From NCBI RefSeq assembly GCF_012524165.2, contig NZ_JABACJ020000002.1, positions 62,001 through 126,000 of the forward strand: 64,000 bases of DNA, read 5' to 3'. The translations under genes were made by a program, and so were the position numbers. The notes beneath the pieces are model-generated. The model was not told where the DNA came from, made no database searches, and saw nothing but the letters and a program-made list of their open reading frames with translations. Source of the stretch: Faecalicatena faecalis. Lineage in GTDB: Bacteria > Bacillota > Clostridia > Lachnospirales > Lachnospiraceae. The stretch's first letter is position 1. Every line of letters starts with the position of its first letter. Shown here piece by piece: positions 42,675 to 51,668 of this stretch.

Positions 42675-45248
42675 TTATTTGTTACGTCCACAGCACTGTT
42701 TGTACTTCTTGCCGCTTCCGCATGGACATGGATCATTCGGATAGATCTTCTTCTCTTCTCTCTTCTTCGGCGCACGGGCAGCGCTCTCATCCTTATTTGT
42801 GCCTGTTGCCTTGGCAACCTGCTCTCTCTCTACCTTCTGCTCTACACGGATGTGGAACAGAGTACGGATGGTAGTCTCTGCGATTGCATTTGTCATCTCA
42901 CCGAACATGTCATAGCCCATCATCTTGTATTCAACCAGTGGGTCTCTCTGTCCATAAGCCTGCAGACCAATTCCCTGACGGAGCTGGTCCATATCGTCGA
43001 TGTGGTCCATCCATCTTCCATCAATAACCTTCAATAGTACGACACGCTCGATTTCACGGAGATGCTCTGCCTCCGGGAACTCTGCCTCTTTTGCTTCATA
43101 TGCCTTGACAGCTCTCTCTTTCAGAAGGTGCTTTAACTCCTTCTGCTGCATATCCTGCGCCTCTTTAATAGAAGGAAGAGGAAGCTGCGGGATCACATCA
43201 TGCAATGCGACTTCAAGCTCTTTTAAGTCCCACTCTTCCTGGTCAACATCAGGAGAAACATAGCGATCCACAGTATTCTCCACATATTCTGTGATCATAT
43301 TGTAAATGGTATCGCGCATACTCTCTCCGTCCAGCACGCGGCGTCTCTCACTGTAAATGATCTCACGCTGCTCGTTCATGACCTGGTCGTATTCCAGCAG
43401 GTTCTTACGGATACCAAAGTTGTTGTTCTCGATCTTCTTCTGTGCCTTTTCAATCGCACTGGAAAGCATCTTATGCTCGATCTGCTCTCCCTCTTCCACT
43501 CCAAGTGTGCTGAACACGCTCATCAGCTTCTCGGAACCGAACAGACGCATCAGATCGTCCTCCAGGGAAATGTAGAAACGGGATTCACCCGGGTCTCCCT
43601 GACGTCCAGAACGTCCACGCAGCTGGTTATCGATACGTCTGGACTCATGACGCTCTGTACCGATGATCTTCAATCCTCCAGCAGCTCTCGCCTCGTCGTC
43701 CAGTTTAATATCGGTACCACGTCCGGCCATATTGGTCGCAATGGTAACTGCACCATGCACACCGGCATCTGCAACGATCTCGGCCTCTAATTCATGGTAC
43801 TTCGCATTCAGGACCTTATGCTGGATGCCTTCTTTCTTCAGCATCTTGCTTAAGAGCTCTGAAATCTCGATAGTAATCGTACCGACCAGTACCGGCTGTC
43901 CGGTTGCGTGTGCCCGTTTTACTTCCTCAACAACTGCTTTGAACTTTTCCTTCTGTGTACTGTAAACGGCATCCTCCAGGTCTTTTCTCTGAACAGGCTC
44001 GTTAGTCGGAATCTCGATGACATCCATTCCATAGATATCACGGAACTCCTTCTCCTCTGTCAGGGCCGTACCTGTCATACCGCTCTTCTTATCATACTTA
44101 TTGAACAGGTTCTGGAAAGTAATAGTCGCAAGCGTCTTGCTCTCTCTTCTGACCTTCACATGCTCCTTCGCCTCGATTGCCTGATGCAGACCGTCTGAAT
44201 AACGGCGTCCCGGCATGATACGTCCGGTAAACTCATCAACGATCACGACCTCGCCTTCCGGTGTCACCACATAATCCTGGTCGCGGAACATCAGGTTATG
44301 TGCACGCAGAGCCAGAATGATATTGTGCTGGATCTCCAGGTTGTCCGGGTCAGCCAGGTTCTCAATATGAAAGAACTGCTCTACCTTCTTCACACCGTCC
44401 TCTGTCAGGTTGACTGCCTTTTCCTTCTCATTGACAATAAAGTCGCCTGTCTCTTCGATGTCCTCTCCCATGATGGCGTTCATCTTGGAAAACTCTCCGC
44501 TCGCCTCACCGCGTTCCAACTGGCGTGCCAGAATATCACATGCCTCATACAGCTTAGTGGACTTGTTGCTCTGGCCAGAAATGATCAATGGGGTTCTTGC
44601 CTCGTCGATCAGGACAGAGTCGACCTCATCGATGATTGCAAAGTGCAATCCGCGCTGAACAAGCTGCTCTTTGTAGATGACCATGTTATCACGCAGGTAG
44701 TCGAAACCAAGTTCGTTGTTCGTTACATATGTGATGTCACAGTTATATGCTGCACGACGCTCGTCGTTGTCCATGGAATTTAAGACCACGCCGACGGTCA
44801 GTCCCAGAAATTCATGGACCTTGCCCATCCATTCAGCATCACGCTTTGCCAGATAATCATTGACTGTTACGATATGCACGCCCTTGCCTTCCAGGGCATT
44901 CAGATATGCAGGAAGTGTAGAAACCAAAGTCTTACCTTCACCGGTCTTCATCTCAGAGATACGTCCCTGGTGCAGGATGATGCCACCGATCAACTGTACG
45001 CGGTAGTGGCACATCCCCAGGCTTCTCTTTGCCGCCTCTCTTACAACAGCATATGCCTCAGGCAGGATATCGTCTGTTGTCTCGCCATCCTCAAGGCGCT
45101 TCTTGAACTCTCTGGTCTTATCTCTTAATTCAGCATCGGACAATGCCTCAAGTTCCGGCTCTAACGACTCTATCCGGTCCACGATCGGGTAAATGCGCTT
45201 TAATTCATTTTCGCTGTGTGTTCCGAAAATCTTCTCTATCAAACTCAT
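42675..45248 (-). CDS. secA: Preprotein translocase ATPase SecA
   Basis: An 857-residue motor for Sec export. Walker A region [13 protein letters not shown] (about 105), helicase motif [19 protein letters not shown], motif [15 protein letters not shown], and a C-terminal zinc motif [14 protein letters not shown] for SecB or lipid contact. An acidic/basic linker precedes it. Own promoter at 45290-45318. Confidence 0.97.
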   Translation of the reverse strand: MSLIEKIFGTHSENELKRIYPIVDRIESLEPELEALSDAELRDKTREFKKRLEDGETTDDILPEAYAVVREAAKRSLGMCHYRVQLIGGIILHQGRISEMKTGEGKTLVSTLPAYLNALEGKGVHIVTVNDYLAKRDAEWMGKVHEFLGLTVGVVLNSMDNDERRAAYNCDITYVTNNELGFDYLRDNMVIYKEQLVQRGLHFAIIDEVDSVLIDEARTPLIISGQSNKSTKLYEACDILARQLERGEASGEFSKMNAIMGEDIEETGDFIVNEKEKAVNLTEDGVKKVEQFFHIENLADPDNLEIQHNIILALRAHNLMFRDQDYVVTPEGEVVIVDEFTGRIMPGRRYSDGLHQAIEAKEHVKVRRESKTLATITFQNLFNKYDKKSGMTGTALTEEKEFRDIYGMDVIEIPTNEPVQRKDLEDAVYSTQKEKFKAVVEEVKRAHATGQPVLVGTITIEISELLSKMLKKEGIQHKVLNAKYHELEAEIVADAGVHGAVTIATNMAGRGTDIKLDDEARAAGGLKIIGTERHESRRIDNQLRGRSGRQGDPGESRFYISLEDDLMRLFGSEKLMSVFSTLGVEEGEQIEHKMLSSAIEKAQKKIENNNFGIRKNLLEYDQVMNEQREIIYSERRRVLDGESMRDTIYNMITEYVENTVDRYVSPDVDQEEWDLKELEVALHDVIPQLPLPSIKEAQDMQQKELKHLLKERAVKAYEAKEAEFPEAEHLREIERVVLLKVIDGRWMDHIDDMDQLRQGIGLQAYGQRDPLVEYKMMGYDMFGEMTNAIAETTIRTLFHIRVEQKVEREQVAKATGTNKDESAARAPKKREEKKIYPNDPCPCGSGKKYKQCCGRNK

Positions 45249-45289
45249 ATTCCGTAATTTACTCCTTGTCTAAATTTACTCTAAGCTTC

Positions 45290-45318
45290 ATTCTAACACT
45301 ATCTTGCAGTGAATTCAA
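45290..45318 (-). promoter_or_regulatory. Promoter of secA
   Basis: On the minus strand TTGAAT (45313-45318), 17 bases, TAGAAT (45290-45295), about 40 bases before the start codon. Confidence 0.65.
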
Positions 45319-45355
45319 CAAATTAATGGGGATAGTTGCATTGTTTACAGTCTGG

Positions 45356-46123
45356 TTACAGTCTAGCAATATTTTCGTAGGGGATTTTCCCGCCGAACAG
45401 ATCCAGTGCGCTCCCGATTGTAAAGTCCAGCTTTCCCTGACACAGCTCACTAAATTCCTCCAGGTCCTCCATGCTCCCGATCCCTCCTGCGTAGGTAATG
45501 GGAATCCGGTTCCACTCTCCGAGCATCCGCACGAGCTCCAATTCCACTCCTGATGCTTTTCCTTCCACATCCACTCCGTGGACCAGAAACTCATCACAAT
45601 ACCCAGAAAGCTGATCTAAGACCTCAGGTGTCAAACGCACATCTGTAAAGGTCTGCCAGCGGTCTGTCACTATATAATAGGAAGCATTCTTTTTCCGGCA
45701 ACTCAAATCCAGCACAATATGTTCTCTTCCCACCGCTGAGACAAGCTTAGCCAGATTCTCCTTGTGGAATTTTCCATTCTGGAACACATAGGACGTTACG
45801 ATTACATGGCTCGCCCCGGCATCCAGATACTCGGCCGCATTCTCAGCAGTGATTCCACCGCCGATCTGCATGCCCTTCGGATACGCCTTCAAGGCTCCAA
45901 TGGCCTGTCTCTTTGTGGCCTCATAAAATTCGGATGTGACTGGATTCAGCAGGATGATGTGCCCGCCCTTCAGCCCGTCTTTCCGATACTGGCTGGCATA
46001 CCAGGCAGCATCCAGCTCTGTTGAAAAATTCGTCACTGCCTGATCGCCCTGGTCTTTTAAACTTCCTCCGACAATCTGTTTTACCTTCCCATTATGAATA
46101 TCAATACATGGTCTGAATTTCAT
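45356..46123 (-). CDS. hisA: Eukaryotic-type HisA (ProFAR isomerase)
   Basis: A 255-residue TIM barrel. MKFRPCIDIHNGKVKQIVGG with the first catalytic Asp, GMQIGGGITAENA, IVLDLSCRKKN, FLVHGVDVEG and ITYAGGIGSMEDLEEF. The long inserts and the KVKQIVGG start match the eukaryotic HIS6-like branch found in some Clostridia, rather than the usual bacterial HisA (no DLDGA motif). No other histidine gene lies nearby. Confidence 0.85.
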   Translation of the reverse strand: MKFRPCIDIHNGKVKQIVGGSLKDQGDQAVTNFSTELDAAWYASQYRKDGLKGGHIILLNPVTSEFYEATKRQAIGALKAYPKGMQIGGGITAENAAEYLDAGASHVIVTSYVFQNGKFHKENLAKLVSAVGREHIVLDLSCRKKNASYYIVTDRWQTFTDVRLTPEVLDQLSGYCDEFLVHGVDVEGKASGVELELVRMLGEWNRIPITYAGGIGSMEDLEEFSELCQGKLDFTIGSALDLFGGKIPYENIARL

Positions 46124-46150
46124 ATTATTCCTTTCGTCCGCTTTCGAATA

Positions 46151-46194
46151 ACAAAGGGGTCAGACCCTTTTCCATAGGGGTCTGACCCCTTTGT
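46151..46194. terminator. Strong hairpin after paaK
   Basis: ACAAAGGGGTCAGACCC / GGGTCTGACCCCTTTGT, a perfect 17-base inverted repeat with a 10-base loop, starting just after the paaK stop. The T run is short on both sides, so it may act as a terminator or RNA-stabilising stem. Confidence 0.7.
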
Positions 46195-46195
46195 A

Positions 46196-47428
46196 TCAAT
46201 ATCTGTTATCAAAAATTCTGGTCGACTTCTTCTCGCTCCTCGGCAGGTCTCCTATGGATACCGGTTTCACATTGACGGTAATACCGATCTTCGTCTTGAA
46301 TGCTTTCTTGACTGATTCCTCCGCCTGCTTTTTATCTACATTTTTATTAATTTCTACAAAGAGGGTACAAACATCTTTTCCATTCATGTGATCTAACATA
46401 AACTGATATTCACTGGATGCCTCCGGCACGTCATGCAGCATCTCTTCAATCTGACTTGGGAAAATATTCACGCCCTTCACCTTTACCATATCGTCCGTCC
46501 TTCCGATCAGTGTGTCGATTCTTGGGAATTTGGAACCACATTTACATTCTCCCGGAATGAAACGAGTCAGGTCATGGGTACGATAACGTACAAGTGGTGC
46601 TCCCTGCTTGCGGAGTGTTGTGATTGCCAGCTCTCCGATTTCCCCGTCCGGCACATTCTTTCCGGTCTTCGGATCTACGATCTCAAAGTACAGGTAATCA
46701 TCCCAGTAATGCATTCCGCATTCATAATCACAGCTCATAGCGATTCCAGGTCCATAGACTTCTGTCAGGCCGTAAATATCATACAACTGTACGCCCAGCT
46801 CTGCTGCGATACGTTTTCTCATCTTATCGCCCCATCGCTCGGAGCCAATGACACCTTTCTTTAAATGAATCTTTTCCGTCAGCCCTCTTTTCGCGATCTC
46901 CTCAGCAAGGAGCAGTGCATAGGAGGATGTCGCACAAAGAACCGTGGATTTCATATCCTGCATCATTCGGAGTTGTTTGTCTGTGTTGCCCGGGCCCATA
47001 GGAACCGTCATGGCTCCTAAATACTCTGCACCTGCCTGGAATCCGATTCCCGCTGTCCACAAACCATATCCCGGTGTGATCTGGATTCTGTCCAGTGCGG
47101 TAATCCCTGCCATCTCATAGCAGCGTGCGAACATCTTCGCCCAATCCTCTATATCCTTCTTTGTATAAGGAATAATGACCGGTGTTCCCGTAGTCCCGGA
47201 GGAGGAATGGATTCTGACAATTTCCTCGTCAGGGACCGCCTGTAATCCGAGGGGATATGCCTCACGCAGATCTCCTTTCCATGTAAATGGAAGAGTCTCA
47301 AAATCCTCCTGCGTCTGAATCTTCGTTATATCGATATCTTTGAACTTTTCTTTATAAAAACAATCCTTCGCTGTCAGCTGCTTCAAGTTTTCCTTAATCA
47401 ATTCCAGCTGCAATTCTGTCATTCTCAT
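46196..47428 (-). CDS. paaK: Phenylacetate-CoA ligase
   Basis: A 410-residue adenylate-forming enzyme: P-loop SSSGTTGTPVIIPYTKKD (about 77), YGLTEVYGPG near 225 and the C-terminal ANL hinge DMVKVKGVNIFPSQIEE. It would activate aryl acetates with CoA. The neighbouring indolepyruvate oxidoreductase makes arylacetyl-CoA from aromatic amino acids, so here the ligase may run in reverse to give ATP and the free acid. Inferred from context and known archaeal/clostridial chemistry. Confidence 0.92.
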   Translation of the reverse strand: MRMTELQLELIKENLKQLTAKDCFYKEKFKDIDITKIQTQEDFETLPFTWKGDLREAYPLGLQAVPDEEIVRIHSSSGTTGTPVIIPYTKKDIEDWAKMFARCYEMAGITALDRIQITPGYGLWTAGIGFQAGAEYLGAMTVPMGPGNTDKQLRMMQDMKSTVLCATSSYALLLAEEIAKRGLTEKIHLKKGVIGSERWGDKMRKRIAAELGVQLYDIYGLTEVYGPGIAMSCDYECGMHYWDDYLYFEIVDPKTGKNVPDGEIGELAITTLRKQGAPLVRYRTHDLTRFIPGECKCGSKFPRIDTLIGRTDDMVKVKGVNIFPSQIEEMLHDVPEASSEYQFMLDHMNGKDVCTLFVEINKNVDKKQAEESVKKAFKTKIGITVNVKPVSIGDLPRSEKKSTRIFDNRY

Positions 47429-47482
47429 TTTATGCTTCTCCTTATGCCCGATTCCTTTATTCTTTTTGCGTCCCTATTGGCT

Positions 47483-48076
47483 TTACTTTGCCTGTTCAAA
47501 CGCTTCTTTTCCAAGCTCCAGGGCTTTTTTGTTCAATTCCAGGAACTTCTCCTTCACATTGCTGCTGACTGCCTGCTCCATCTCTTCTATAGAAATGCCC
47601 AGCACACCGCTTGCCGCTGCCGCCCCTAAAAGAGCCACATTCAAGACCTTTGCTGACCCCGCCTGACGGCAGATCTCTTCTCCATCAAAAATAGCCAGGT
47701 TCTTCACATGTTCCTTCAAATACTTTAGCATCTCCACGCCCTCGTAGCTGCTGCCGCTCAAGGTATCGGTGACTGGCTTCACTGCCTTGCTGCTGACAAT
47801 TACAGTGCCGTTCTCTTTCAGATAAGGCAGACATCTCACCGCCTCAGCGGGCTCAAAGGCCAGCAGAAGATCCGCACTCTTCATCGGGATCAGCGGGGAA
47901 TGGACTTCCTCCCCCATCCGCACATGACTCACAACCGAACCACCCCTCTGGGCCATTCCAATAGTCTCTGTAGTGCGCACGAATTTTCTCTGCTCCATGG
48001 CAGCAAATGCAATCAACTTACTTGCAAGGACGACCCCCTGGCCTCCAACACCGCATAGTAAACAACTCTTATTCAT
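47483..48076 (-). CDS. iorB: Indolepyruvate oxidoreductase beta subunit
   Basis: A 197-residue subunit: CLLCGVGGQGVVLASKLIAFAA, the gamma-type domain of 2-oxoacid:ferredoxin oxidoreductases, and TIGMAQRGGSVVSHVR. Overlaps iorA by 8 bases. Together they oxidise aryl pyruvates to aryl-acetyl-CoA, reducing ferredoxin. Confidence 0.93.
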   Translation of the reverse strand: MNKSCLLCGVGGQGVVLASKLIAFAAMEQRKFVRTTETIGMAQRGGSVVSHVRMGEEVHSPLIPMKSADLLLAFEPAEAVRCLPYLKENGTVIVSSKAVKPVTDTLSGSSYEGVEMLKYLKEHVKNLAIFDGEEICRQAGSAKVLNVALLGAAAASGVLGISIEEMEQAVSSNVKEKFLELNKKALELGKEAFEQAK

Positions 48077-49886
48077 TGCTCTCTACCTCCCCAATCGCAC
48101 TGGACGGACACACCTGACTGCACAGGCCGCAGCCATAGCACAAAGAAGGTTCAATCACAACACGGCCCGCATTGACCGTGATTGCCGGACAGCCGAGCTG
48201 ATTGATGCAGACCCTACACTTTGTGCATGCATCCTGTTTCACTTCGTATAATTTTCCAGGTCTCGACACCGCAATACAAGGAGATTTAAAAATAATAGCA
48301 CGCACGCCCTTCTCCTTTGAAGCCCTCTTCACTGCATCCACTGCCTGATCCAGTTCTAACGGATTCACCGTCTCGATCCATTCAAGGCCGATTCCACGCA
48401 AAATATTCTCAATACTGATCTTCGCTGCGACTTCGCCCATCATCGTCACACCTGTCCCTGGATGGGGCTGGTGTCCTGTCATAGCTGTGGTAGAATTATC
48501 CAGCACGACCAGAATAATATCCGTCTGGTTATAGACCGCATTCACAACTCCTGTAATCCCGGAAGCAAAGAAAGTAGAATCTCCGATAAATGCGAAATTC
48601 ACTGCATCCGGCTCAATGATATGTAACCCTTGGGCAATTGTCACATCTGCCCCCATGCACAGACAAGTGTCCACCATATCAAGCGGCTTCGCATTTCCTA
48701 GTGTATAACATCCAATATCTCCACTAAAGACCGCTTTCTTCCCGCGCATCGCCTTTTTCACTACATAGAAAGAAGCCCTGTGCGGACATCCTGCACATAA
48801 GACCGGAGGCCTGATTGGAAGCTTTGGAACTGCATTTTCCTCTGTATCTGTCGTCTGGCATTCTCCGACCTCGTCCTGTCCCAAGAAATGATTCAGGTCC
48901 GCACGGATGCTTTCCACACTGTTCTCCCCCGCGTTCCTTGTATCATGGGTCAGTTTTCCACATATTTTCACATTCAAATGGTACTTTCCAGCAATCTGTA
49001 AAAGCTCCTTTTCTATCACCGGGTCCAGTTCTTCGAGCACGAGCACCTCATCTAAGTCCTCGATAAATTCCTTGGCAAGGCGTTCCGGGAACGGATGCGG
49101 AGTACTGATCTTTAAAAATGGAATCTCCTCCGGAATCACTTCACTTGTGTATGCATAACTCACGCCGCCGGATACGACCCCTTTTCTGCCGCTTCCTTTC
49201 CTTATGATATTCTTTGGGTATGAGGAAAAGACCTCGGAAAGTTCCACATTCCTAGCCTCTATCTTGATATGGTTCTGATAAGAAAGTCTTGGGAAAATGA
49301 CCCAGCGCATCGTATCTTTAATGAACCCTTCTGGCTCTGGCACATCCAGCTTTGGAAGCAGCTCAATGCTTACGCAGGCATGACAGACTCTCGTCGTCGG
49401 CCGGAATAGGACCGGAGTCTGGTATTTTTCTGAATACTCAAAGGCATCCGCAATCATCAGATAGGCCTCATCCGGTGAGGATGGGTCAAAAACGGGCAGC
49501 TTGGAAAACTGTGCAAAATGTCTGGTATCCTGCTCCGTCTGTGAGGAAATCGGTCCCGGATCATCTGCCGACACGATGACCATACCGCCCTTTACTCCCA
49601 CATAAGCAAGACTCATCAGTGGATCGGAAGCCACATTCAATCCCACCTGCTTCATCGTGACCAGAGTCCTGGCTCCGGCGTAAGCGGCTCCAGCGCCCAC
49701 CTCCATCGCCGCTTTCTCATTCGTGGACCACTCCACATGGATGCTTCCGTCATTATGCTTTGCGACTGTCTCCAGGATCTCCGTGGAAGGTGTTCCCGGA
49801 TATCCAGCGACCATCCTGACTCCCGCACGGATGGCTCCCAGAGCAATCGCCTCATTGCCCATTACAAGCTTTCTTTCCATACTCAT
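48069..49886 (-). CDS. iorA: Indolepyruvate:ferredoxin oxidoreductase alpha subunit
   Basis: A 605-residue subunit. N-terminal pyrimidine-binding domain (GYPGTPSTEILETVAK), TPP domain GDIGCYTLGNAKPLDMVDTC with FIGDSTFFASGITG and NSTTAMTGHQPHPG, and two C-terminal 4Fe-4S motifs CTKCRVCINQLGCP and CYGCGLCSQVCP. Ferments aromatic amino acids after transamination. First gene of the ior-paaK operon. Confidence 0.95.
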   Translation of the reverse strand: MSMERKLVMGNEAIALGAIRAGVRMVAGYPGTPSTEILETVAKHNDGSIHVEWSTNEKAAMEVGAGAAYAGARTLVTMKQVGLNVASDPLMSLAYVGVKGGMVIVSADDPGPISSQTEQDTRHFAQFSKLPVFDPSSPDEAYLMIADAFEYSEKYQTPVLFRPTTRVCHACVSIELLPKLDVPEPEGFIKDTMRWVIFPRLSYQNHIKIEARNVELSEVFSSYPKNIIRKGSGRKGVVSGGVSYAYTSEVIPEEIPFLKISTPHPFPERLAKEFIEDLDEVLVLEELDPVIEKELLQIAGKYHLNVKICGKLTHDTRNAGENSVESIRADLNHFLGQDEVGECQTTDTEENAVPKLPIRPPVLCAGCPHRASFYVVKKAMRGKKAVFSGDIGCYTLGNAKPLDMVDTCLCMGADVTIAQGLHIIEPDAVNFAFIGDSTFFASGITGVVNAVYNQTDIILVVLDNSTTAMTGHQPHPGTGVTMMGEVAAKISIENILRGIGLEWIETVNPLELDQAVDAVKRASKEKGVRAIIFKSPCIAVSRPGKLYEVKQDACTKCRVCINQLGCPAITVNAGRVVIEPSLCYGCGLCSQVCPSSAIGEVESNE

Positions 49887-50075
49887 ACTATGTAATACTC
49901 CTTTGCTTTATCATTTCTTCTGCATACAAAGACCAGCTTCATGCTGATCCCCGGGCAGGTATAATCATAACATATATCATTTTGATATTTTACCACACTA
50001 AAGTCAAAAAATCCACATTAGAATTCATCAATCTAAAGTCTCTCCCAAATTCCAGCAGCTCTTCACAAGTATATG

Positions 50076-50128
50076 AAAAAAGGCAGGCTCGAAAGGTTCT
50101 TTTGATTCCTCTCATACGCCTGCCTTTT
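50076..50128. terminator. Bidirectional terminator
   Basis: GGCAGGC (50082-50088) / GCCTGCC (50118-50124) stem flanked by AAAAAA and TTTT, so T runs follow on either strand. It ends the lipoprotein transcript. The remaining 49887-50075 spacer holds a weak promoter region for iorA and no gene. Confidence 0.7.
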
Positions 50129-50131
50129 GAA

Positions 50132-50536
50132 CTAACGGTTTGTATCGTTTGCTTTGTTTTCCTCTGTGATATTCTTATCGTTCGTGTTTCTGTCATTCAG
50201 GTTGTCTTTTTCCGGGCGGTTATTATCTGTCATATCATCTGTGATATTATCGATTCCGTCTGTGACATCATCCACTGCATTGTCGATCACACCGTCACCA
50301 TCTCTGTCCCTGACATCTGTTCCGTCTGTTGCATCGTTTGTGTTTGTATCGTTCTTGTCTGCATTATTCTTGTTTGCATCATTTTTATTGGCATCATTCT
50401 TGTTGGTGTCATTTGCTGTATCGTTTGTTGTATTGTTTACTCCGTCATTTGTGTTCTTGTCTGTACCACATGCAGTTACTCCGCAGAGAACTCCTGCACA
50501 CATCACTAATAATAAAAACTTTTTAAATCTTTTCAT
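50132..50536 (-). CDS. Low-complexity Asn/Asp/Thr-rich lipoprotein
   Basis: A 134-residue secreted lipoprotein: signal MKRFKKFLLLVMCAG to lipobox GVTAC (Cys23), then a tail made of repeats of NDANK, NDTN and DVTDGI type with almost no hydrophobic residues. DRDGDGVID near residue 78 matches a calcium-binding (thrombospondin-3/dockerin-like) loop. GGGAG before the ATG. No known family; likely a disordered cell-surface protein that could bind calcium. Confidence 0.75.
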   Translation of the reverse strand: MKRFKKFLLLVMCAGVLCGVTACGTDKNTNDGVNNTTNDTANDTNKNDANKNDANKNNADKNDTNTNDATDGTDVRDRDGDGVIDNAVDDVTDGIDNITDDMTDNNRPEKDNLNDRNTNDKNITEENKANDTNR

Positions 50537-50640
50537 GTTTTTTCTCCCTTTCCATAATTAATCTTGTGTTAGTAATATTTACAATTTCAAGTTTTCTATG
50601 TATGGAAAAAATTTCATTTAAAAAATGATGTGCCGCTTCC

Positions 50641-50690
50641 GAAAAAAATACCCATAAGACATCCTATCACACATGTCTTCTGGGTATTCA
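50641..50690 (-). terminator. Terminator after the sigma-factor gene
   Basis: AATACCCA-t-AAGACAT ... ATGTCTT-c-TGGGTATT hairpin followed on the minus strand by TTTTTTTC, just behind the stop of the sigma-factor gene. Confidence 0.85.
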
Positions 50691-50694
50691 TCTT

Positions 50695-51561
50695 TTATTC
50701 GCTGCGTCCGTTCCCTGCAGATCTTAGCTTCTGCATGGCCTGAATCTCTATCTGACCAATTTCTCCTGCAGTAATTCCGAGCTGTTCTGCAACTTCCTCT
50801 ACCGGATGAGGTTTTCCGTCCTCTAAACCGAAACGCATTCGAATGACTTTTTTCTCTTTTTCATTCAAATGACTCAGAAGTTCTTCCACTTCCTCTTTTC
50901 GAATCAGTGATGCAACCGCGTCCTGTGATGCCCTGTCTTCCTCTTCTTCTGCAAATTCATCCCCATCAGAGTCCTGGGCAGAGCCATCAGTTTCTTGTAC
51001 AGCCGGATTCTTCAACATGGCCAGTATACTCTCGATTTCTTCCTCTGTCTTGTCCCCCAGCTTTTGTGCAATCTCGGATGCTTTTGCTTCCCTTCCCAGT
51101 TCCTTTTTTAATTCCCTGGATGTATTCTGCACCCTTTTCATGTTCTCTGCCACATAGGCCGGAACACGAATTTCTTCGGACAGCTCGTCAAGCGCCCTGT
51201 CCATCTCCTCTTTGATCCAGGGAACTGCAAACGCAGAGAAGCTCTTCGTAGTGTTACCATTATACTGCGCTGCAGCCTGCATTAGACCGATATTCCCTTC
51301 CTGGACCAGATCCATGAACTGCATTCCTCTTCCCACATATTCTCCGGCAATCGATACCACCAGACGCAGGTTCGCTTCCTCCATCTGCTGTCTGGCATCC
51401 ATATCACCCTGTGCGATTCGTTTTCCCAGCTCCCTCTCCTCATTCTCACTCAGTTGGGGAATCTGGGCGATCTCTTTCAAATAAATCTTCAGAGGCTCCG
51501 TCACCTCTACACCGTCGGGAATCGAAATATCATTCTCCAAAATCTCTTCTATCTGCTTCAT
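50695..51561 (-). CDS. Sigma-70-family RNA polymerase sigma factor, divergent
   Basis: A 288-residue RpoD-like factor. Region 1.2 DPLKIYLKEIAQIPQLSENEE-like start, region 2 ANLRLVVSIAGEYVGRGMQFMDLVQEGNIGLM, region 3, an acidic loop (about 200-220) and region 4 MRFGLEDGKPHPVEEVAEQLGI. Region 2.3-2.4 reads KSFSAFAVPWIKEEMDRALDE instead of the KFSTYATWWIRQAI type, and region 4.2 reads ITAGEIGQIEIQAMQKLR with several DNA-contact Arg replaced. It is therefore not the main sigma factor but a paralogue with its own promoter taste. A GTG start 42 bases upstream is possible. Confidence 0.8.
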   Translation of the reverse strand: MKQIEEILENDISIPDGVEVTEPLKIYLKEIAQIPQLSENEERELGKRIAQGDMDARQQMEEANLRLVVSIAGEYVGRGMQFMDLVQEGNIGLMQAAAQYNGNTTKSFSAFAVPWIKEEMDRALDELSEEIRVPAYVAENMKRVQNTSRELKKELGREAKASEIAQKLGDKTEEEIESILAMLKNPAVQETDGSAQDSDGDEFAEEEEDRASQDAVASLIRKEEVEELLSHLNEKEKKVIRMRFGLEDGKPHPVEEVAEQLGITAGEIGQIEIQAMQKLRSAGNGRSE

Positions 51562-51668
51562 GCTGTCTCTAATCCCTTTCTTCCTGCCATATATTTTCGG
51601 CACAACGGGGACAAAATCACTTCTGTCCCCGCCGTTATCCTATTACACCTGGTTTTTGCTGAAACCTT

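Noticed and set aside
50180..50470. CRISPR-like short repeats
   Set aside because: The repeats are in-frame Asn/Asp/Thr codons of the lipoprotein and have no regular spacers.
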